The notes under the pieces: model-generated
Told to the model about the DNA's origin: nothing
Database searches by the model: none
What the model saw: only the letters and a program-made list of their open reading frames with translations
Program-made: the position numbers and the translations under genes
Assembly: GCA_937902865.1 (NCBI GenBank)
Contig: CALFNJ010000013.1
Location: forward strand, 1-16,958
Source of the DNA: an uncultured Opitutaceae bacterium
GTDB taxonomy: Bacteria; Verrucomicrobiota; Verrucomicrobiia; Opitutales; Opitutaceae
DNA length: 16,958 nucleotides
Direction of reading: 5' to 3'
Shown: in pieces, positions 13,778-16,958 of the stretch
Layout: each line of letters starts with the position of its first letter
Numbering within the stretch: position 1 is the first letter of the stretch

Positions 13778-14683
13778 GTGTATCCGATTCATCAGGTCGA
13801 AGCGCAGGCCGACAGCTTGGAGCAACTGGGCACCAAACGGAAATTCTGGTACACCGTCGGCGAAGAACGTTTTCTTTTCAAAGCCGAGGAGCGAGGCACT
13901 GGTGAAGATTGGGCCGAGAAAGTGGTCTGCGAATTGGCCCGCCTCCTGGGGCTTCCTCATGTCGAATACGAATTGGCGTACTTTCAGAGTGATAAATTGC
14001 GTGGTGTGATCTGTCCAAACATGACCCCTCCACCGCTGTCACTGGTGATGGGCAACCAATTGCTCGGGATTCTCGACGATCAATACCCGCAACAAGTGAG
14101 AAAGAAATTCGGAATCCCAAAATACACGGTCGATGCGGTTGCGACAGTCTTGGGTATGTTGAAGCCCCCTAGCCCCGAATACATGGAAAATGTACCAGCG
14201 GGCGTGAAAACCGCTTTGGGCGTCTTCAGTGGTTACATGATGCTCGACACTTTGGTAGCGAACCAAGATCGCCATCATGAGAATTGGGCTGCTGTCCTTG
14301 CCGAGACGATCAGGTTGGCGCCGACGTTCGACCATGGCTCATCTCTCGCTCGTAATCTGCAAGATGCGGAGCGCATTGACCGTTTATCCACCACGAACCC
14401 TCAACGGACGGTGGCCCATTTTGTTGGCCGCGCCCTTTCGGAGTTTTACCCTGAAGAAGGTGATCGACCCTTGCCAGTTCTTGAGGTTTTTCGCAGATTT
14501 TCGGCTAAGGTCCCGGTTGAAGCGAAGGCTTGGCTCACGCGCCTAAATCAGCTGTCAGTCGCACAGATGGATCAAATTCTCGGACAAATCCCGCCAGATA
14601 GGATGTCCATCCCAACGCGAGCCTTTACTTTAGAGCTGCTACGCCTCAACCAGATCCGCTTACTCGAAGGATACACGCCATGA
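13778..14683 (+). CDS. HipA-like Ser/Thr kinase, catalytic domain only
   Basis: 301 residues from a GTG at 13778; an in-frame stop at 13745 and no ATG between make this the only reasonable start. The C-terminal HipA kinase signatures are clear: MLDTLVANQDRHHENW (155-170), with Asp164, His166 and Asn169 as catalytic and metal residues, followed by LAPTFDHGSSL with Asp185 as the DFG-equivalent. The N-lobe has FLFKAEE with a candidate ATP-binding Lys35, and WAEKVVCELARLLGLPHVEY with a candidate Glu in the following helix. HipA toxins phosphorylate aminoacyl-tRNA synthetases (GltX for HipA, TrpS for HipT) and cause growth arrest. Compared with the roughly 440-residue HipA, the N-terminal N1 domain is missing; a similar domain appears in the next gene. 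The stop overlaps the next start (ATGA, 14680-14683), so the two are translationally coupled. No HipB helix-turn-helix gene is adjacent. Codon use is more AT-rich than in the backbone. Confidence 0.82.
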   Translation: MYPIHQVEAQADSLEQLGTKRKFWYTVGEERFLFKAEERGTGEDWAEKVVCELARLLGLPHVEYELAYFQSDKLRGVICPNMTPPPLSLVMGNQLLGILDDQYPQQVRKKFGIPKYTVDAVATVLGMLKPPSPEYMENVPAGVKTALGVFSGYMMLDTLVANQDRHHENWAAVLAETIRLAPTFDHGSSLARNLQDAERIDRLSTTNPQRTVAHFVGRALSEFYPEEGDRPLPVLEVFRRFSAKVPVEAKAWLTRLNQLSVAQMDQILGQIPPDRMSIPTRAFTLELLRLNQIRLLEGYTP

Positions 14684-15441
14684 ATGCCTTAATCGTTGCT
14701 TCCCGATCAGCGGACGACTCAACAGGTTGGAGCCCCGTTGGCCGACTCGATTTCGATAACGGCACTTATCACTTCGTTTACACGAAGGGGGCGAGACTTG
14801 CGCAGGGATTTCAGCCGTTCAAAGGAATGGAAAATTTGGAAGTGGTTTATGAGTCGCCGTCCCTTTTCCCTGTTTTTGCCAATCGACTCCTTTCTGAGTC
14901 ACGGCCTGAGTATGACGCTTTTTTGCGTTGGAGCGGGTTTGATCCCGCCCACCCTCCCGATCCATTGGCCATCTTGGGGGTGACGGAGGGAAGGAAGCAA
15001 ACGGACATGATCGAGGTTTTTCCATGCCCGGTTCCGGATGCTCGTGGTATGTATCAGAACAAGTTTTTCTTGCACGGTCTTCGCTACATGGCGGCGACTG
15101 CGCATGAACGTTTGGCCCAGCTCAAAGAGAATGAGAAATTGCTATGCGCGTGCGATATTCAGAACGCAGCAGACCCACACGCCGTTTTGCTGAGAACTTC
15201 TGACGACTGCATCAATATCGGCTACGTGCCTCGTTATTTGGCGAAAGATATGTGGGGGCTTTTGGGAGGCTCCGGGAGCGAATTTATCGAATTTGCAGTT
15301 CATCGCGTTAATTCCGACGCACCTTTGCAGCAGCGATTGCTGTGTCGGGTTGAAGCTTGCTGGCCTCAAGATTTTAAGCCGTGTGATGGGGAAGAATTTC
15401 ATCCCATTCCCCAGGGCGTGCCTGTGCGCTGCGATGCGTAG
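14680..15441 (+). CDS. HipA-N1-like and HIRAN domain protein, putative partner of the kinase
   Basis: 253 residues, start ATG 14680 overlapping the kinase stop by four bases. Residues about 18-115 resemble the HipA N-terminal N1 domain: VGRLDFDNGTYHFVY, then LFPVFANRLLSESRPEYDAF near 62-81, DPLAILG and IEVFP. Compare HipA, where a GxLxxxxxxFxFxY strand is followed by FxNLLPE and DPFxLL. Residues about 129-228 match a HIRAN domain: FFLHGLRY, CDIQNAADPHAVLLR (158-172) and INIGYVPRYLAKDMWGLL (178-195). HIRAN binds DNA ends in HLTF/Rad5; in bacteria it occurs in conflict systems. In HipBST the free N1 domain (HipS) is the antitoxin of the kinase HipT. By analogy this protein may restrain the kinase and release it on DNA damage or phage DNA, an inference. 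The terminator-like hairpin at 15507 closes the operon. Confidence 0.75.
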   Translation: MNALIVASRSADDSTGWSPVGRLDFDNGTYHFVYTKGARLAQGFQPFKGMENLEVVYESPSLFPVFANRLLSESRPEYDAFLRWSGFDPAHPPDPLAILGVTEGRKQTDMIEVFPCPVPDARGMYQNKFFLHGLRYMAATAHERLAQLKENEKLLCACDIQNAADPHAVLLRTSDDCINIGYVPRYLAKDMWGLLGGSGSEFIEFAVHRVNSDAPLQQRLLCRVEACWPQDFKPCDGEEFHPIPQGVPVRCDA

Positions 15442-15506
15442 TCCGCATTTAGGGCGTCAATTACACCGAGGTTTAACAAGGAAAGGCGCGTCGGGGCCGG
15501 CGGGGC

Positions 15507-15526
15507 GGCGCCAAAGCGCCCGTTTT
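15507..15526 (+). terminator. Possible terminator of the kinase-HIRAN operon
   Basis: GGCGC, loop CAAA, GCGCC, then CG and TTTT. The stem is short but GC-rich and sits 66 bases after the HIRAN-gene stop and 25 bases before the tRNA. The GC-rich block at 15485-15522 stands out against the AT-rich right end of the island. The weak U-tract leaves it uncertain. Confidence 0.45.
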
Positions 15527-15551
15527 CTAAATATCTTTTTAGTAGCAACTC

Positions 15552-15627
15552 GTCCCCGTAGCTCAACTGGATAGAGCAGTGGTTTCCTAAACCGCGCATC
15601 CCGGTTCAAGTCCGGGCGGGGGCACCA
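15552..15627 (+). tRNA. tRNA-Arg (anticodon CCT)
   Basis: A complete 76-base cloverleaf including an encoded CCA. Acceptor GTCCCCG pairs with CGGGGGC (one G-T pair). D arm is GCTC/GAGC. Anticodon stem GTGGT/ACCGC carries loop TTCCTAA, giving anticodon CCT that reads the AGG codon. T arm is CCCGG, TTCAAGT, CCGGG. The first 39 bases are duplicated at 13610-13648. Upstream of the gene is island sequence (AT-rich TTTTCTAAATATCTTTTTAG), so its present promoter differs from the one in front of the 13609 copy. Confidence 0.95.
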
Positions 15628-15784
15628 GCTTTCGCCGAATTCATGACCGGGAGGCGAATGGTCTGTAGGTGGCGGCTTGCCTGTCGTGGCTCCGGCCGCG
15701 CGGGACGAAAGTCCGGTGCCGTGCTCGTCGCTCGACTTCATTTCGGGCCGATGCTGTGCTGCGGCGGTGCCGATTGCGCGTGTC

Positions 15785-16057
15785 ATGGTTGGGCTCTTTC
15801 TTCTCTTGGGATGGGGAGCTTTCGCCAGGTACCTCTACCGGGCATGGAGAGAAGCTGTCGTTCGCTGCGGACGCGGCCATGACACGATCCGCCGCCAGGA
15901 CAACGCTGCGGCCTATTGGCTGGTCTTTGTGCTCCAGCCGCTCATGGCGGGTGCGATACGGGTTCTCGGCCTGGAGGCGTTGTTCGGGATCTTCTATTTC
16001 CTGCGCCAGCGGGCCGGCTCGCTTAGTATTGGTCGGCGACGGAGATCCAATAGGTGA
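15785..16057 (+). CDS. Small membrane protein of unknown function
   Basis: 90 residues from ATG 15785; the frame is open back to a TTG at 15677. An N-terminal hydrophobic helix (MVGLFLLLGWGAFARYLY) is followed by a basic loop (RAWREAVVRCGRGHDTIRRQ), then hydrophobic segments AYWLVFVLQPLMAGAIRVLG and LEALFGIFYFL, then an Arg-rich tail. This suggests two or three inner-membrane helices. Codon third positions are GC-rich as in backbone genes, supporting real coding. No ribosome site is clear. Its last 35 bases overlap the 3' end of the convergent gene at 16023-16943. I recognise no family. Confidence 0.45.
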   Translation: MVGLFLLLGWGAFARYLYRAWREAVVRCGRGHDTIRRQDNAAAYWLVFVLQPLMAGAIRVLGLEALFGIFYFLRQRAGSLSIGRRRRSNR

Positions 16058-16943
16058 ACTCGGCTTCGAGTTCCTTTTTGGCGTCCGAGACGGGGATGGC
16101 GACCGGCGCCTCGTTGGCTTTTTTGTCGACGGCGCTGACGAGCTCCCGCTTGGCGTTGGCGCGGAAAGCCCTGGCGCTGACCTTTGAGACGGTCAGGAGC
16201 AGGAAGCCTCCGTCGCCGGTCCGCATGTAGGCGTGGCCCGGCTGGGTCGTATCGACGGTGAGCTGTCGCACGTTGAGCGTTTCGCCGGCCTTCGTCAGGC
16301 CGAGGGCAGTGGTGGCCGAGGTGTCGAGCGGCGTGTCATGGCCAAAACGGATGAGGAGTTCGGCCAATGTCGGCTCCCAGAGTTCCCGGATCGCGGTTCG
16401 CCGGCGGTCGTCTTGCGCGAGCGTGGCTTTGATGGCGGAGCGCCAGCGTGCTTCCTTGTCCTGCTCCCATTTGAAAAGGACGGGATCGTGCTCCTTGAGA
16501 TAGGCCTGCGCCTGGTTCAGGGAAGCCTCATCCCCCGCGAAAAGTGCTGGGCCCCCCCGGACGTAGGCCCGGATCGGATCAGGCTTGGCCGCGAAACGCT
16601 CCTTGAGCGCATCGGTGCGATTATTGCGCAGCGCGGCGCCGTCCTCCTCCGAAATGAAGCGGTCGAGCAGGAAGGAGCGATAGGGCCAGCCGCCATTGCG
16701 GTCCGGGTCGGCGAGGGAGAGTTTTATCTCCGAGAGGTAAAGATCGACCAAGCCGTTGTGGTATGACTGGTCGGCCGCGACTTGCGCCACTTTGAAGGCT
16801 TCGTCGATCTGCGCCGGAGTCGGTGCGGGCGACGTCCCGTTTTTCCGGCTGAGGATCAGGTCGTCGAGCGGATCGGCGCGCATCGAGCCGATGGCAAACA
16901 CAAGGCCGGCAGCGAACAGGGGGGGAAGGAGAGGCTTGTTCAT
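16023..16943 (-). CDS. Secreted or periplasmic protein of unknown function
   Basis: 306 residues from ATG 16943. The N-terminus is a signal peptide: MNKPLLPPLFAAGLVFAIGS then MRADP, with likely cleavage after Ala23. The mature part is largely helical and charged (PAQIDEAFKVAQVAADQSYH near 43-62, AIKATLAQDDRRRTAIRELW near 171-190), followed by a more beta-like segment (AGETLNVRQLTVDTTQ, DGGFLLLTVSKVSARAF) and an acidic end (KKELEAEFTYWISVADQY). No catalytic motif or known domain is visible. The start lies only 15 bases from the window end, so its promoter is out of view. Its 3' end overlaps the small membrane protein gene on the other strand. Confidence 0.75.
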   Translation of the reverse strand: MNKPLLPPLFAAGLVFAIGSMRADPLDDLILSRKNGTSPAPTPAQIDEAFKVAQVAADQSYHNGLVDLYLSEIKLSLADPDRNGGWPYRSFLLDRFISEEDGAALRNNRTDALKERFAAKPDPIRAYVRGGPALFAGDEASLNQAQAYLKEHDPVLFKWEQDKEARWRSAIKATLAQDDRRRTAIRELWEPTLAELLIRFGHDTPLDTSATTALGLTKAGETLNVRQLTVDTTQPGHAYMRTGDGGFLLLTVSKVSARAFRANAKRELVSAVDKKANEAPVAIPVSDAKKELEAEFTYWISVADQY

Positions 16944-16958
16944 GGCGAAGACTCAGGG

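Larger units (their letters stand above)
13671..15477 (+). repeat. Three GTTTAAC heptamers near the island ends
   Basis: GTTTAAC at 13671-13677, 13699-13705 and 15471-15477, all in the same orientation and within about 80 bases of the tRNA-derived repeats. Two are followed by purine-rich GGAGG or AAGG sequence. They could be integrase arm sites or a regulatory motif. The heptamer is short, so chance is possible. Confidence 0.3.
13609..15590 (+). mobile_element. tRNA-Arg(CCT)-integrated mini-island with a two-gene cargo
   Basis: Bounded by a 40-base direct repeat of the tRNA 5' half (13609-13648 and 15551-15590). The unique part is about 1.9 kb and less GC-rich than its surroundings (48% in a counted 60-base sample, against 68% in the neighbouring TPR gene). 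It holds one two-gene operon and no integrase, so it would need a helper to move. The intact tRNA at the right end combines a 5' half belonging to the repeat with the backbone 3' half. GTTTAAC occurs at 13671, 13699 and 15471, close to the two ends. Confidence 0.75.

Noticed and set aside
13716..14009. Plus-strand open frame of 97 codons at the start of the island
   Set aside because: Overlaps the HipA-like kinase in another frame, starts at TTG, and has no recognisable domain. It is not a credible HipB-type antitoxin since no helix-turn-helix is visible.

Overview
The window looks like the chromosome of a high-GC Verrucomicrobiota bacterium, most likely in or near Opitutaceae. This is inferred from three things: a PEP-CTERM protein built of autotransporter-associated beta-strand repeats, an ECF sigma factor fused to a membrane/coiled-coil tail, and many palindromic repeats between genes. 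A counted 60-base sample of the backbone (13141-13200) is 68% GC; one from the island (14221-14280) is 48%.

Layout. 1-53 (-) holds the first codons of an aquaporin-like channel. 202-2454 (+) is a secreted beta-strand-repeat protein with a PEP-CTERM anchor. 2833-3441 (+) is a HAD phosphatase/phosphomutase. 3786-5012 (-) is an exported alpha/beta hydrolase with an unusual C-terminal domain, divergent from hisC at 5069-6157 (+). 6399-7613 (-) is a Sua5-type tRNA threonylcarbamoyladenosine enzyme lying downstream of rpsR (7681-7887, -), with a strong terminator between them. 8343-9437 (-) is a receiver-histidine kinase protein. 9774-11336 (-) is the ECF sigma factor with a transmembrane tail. 11668-13491 (+) is an exported TPR protein. 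15785-16057 (+) is a small membrane protein that overlaps tail to tail with a secreted protein of unknown function at 16023-16943 (-).

The gaps between genes carry several palindromic repeat families. The main one is a short hairpin (stem AACGCGTT, loop GTCCCT or a variant) present nine times in four gaps. Its stem changes are compensatory. It is always accompanied by a 21-bp GC-rich palindrome. Other gaps carry long imperfect inverted repeats with cores such as CACAGAG, ACCACAAAGG and AAATCAGGA.

The most interesting region is 13609-15627. An intact tRNA-Arg(CCT) gene lies at 15552-15627. An exact copy of its 5' half, cut in the anticodon loop, lies at 13609-13648. Between them is a lower-GC insert of about 1.9 kb with two coupled genes overlapping at ATGA. 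The first is a HipA-like kinase lacking the HipA N-terminal domain. The second combines a HipA-N1-like region with a HIRAN domain. I read this as a minimal tRNA-integrated island carrying a split, reordered HipA-type toxin/antitoxin or defence module, with no integrase or HipB-type regulator of its own.
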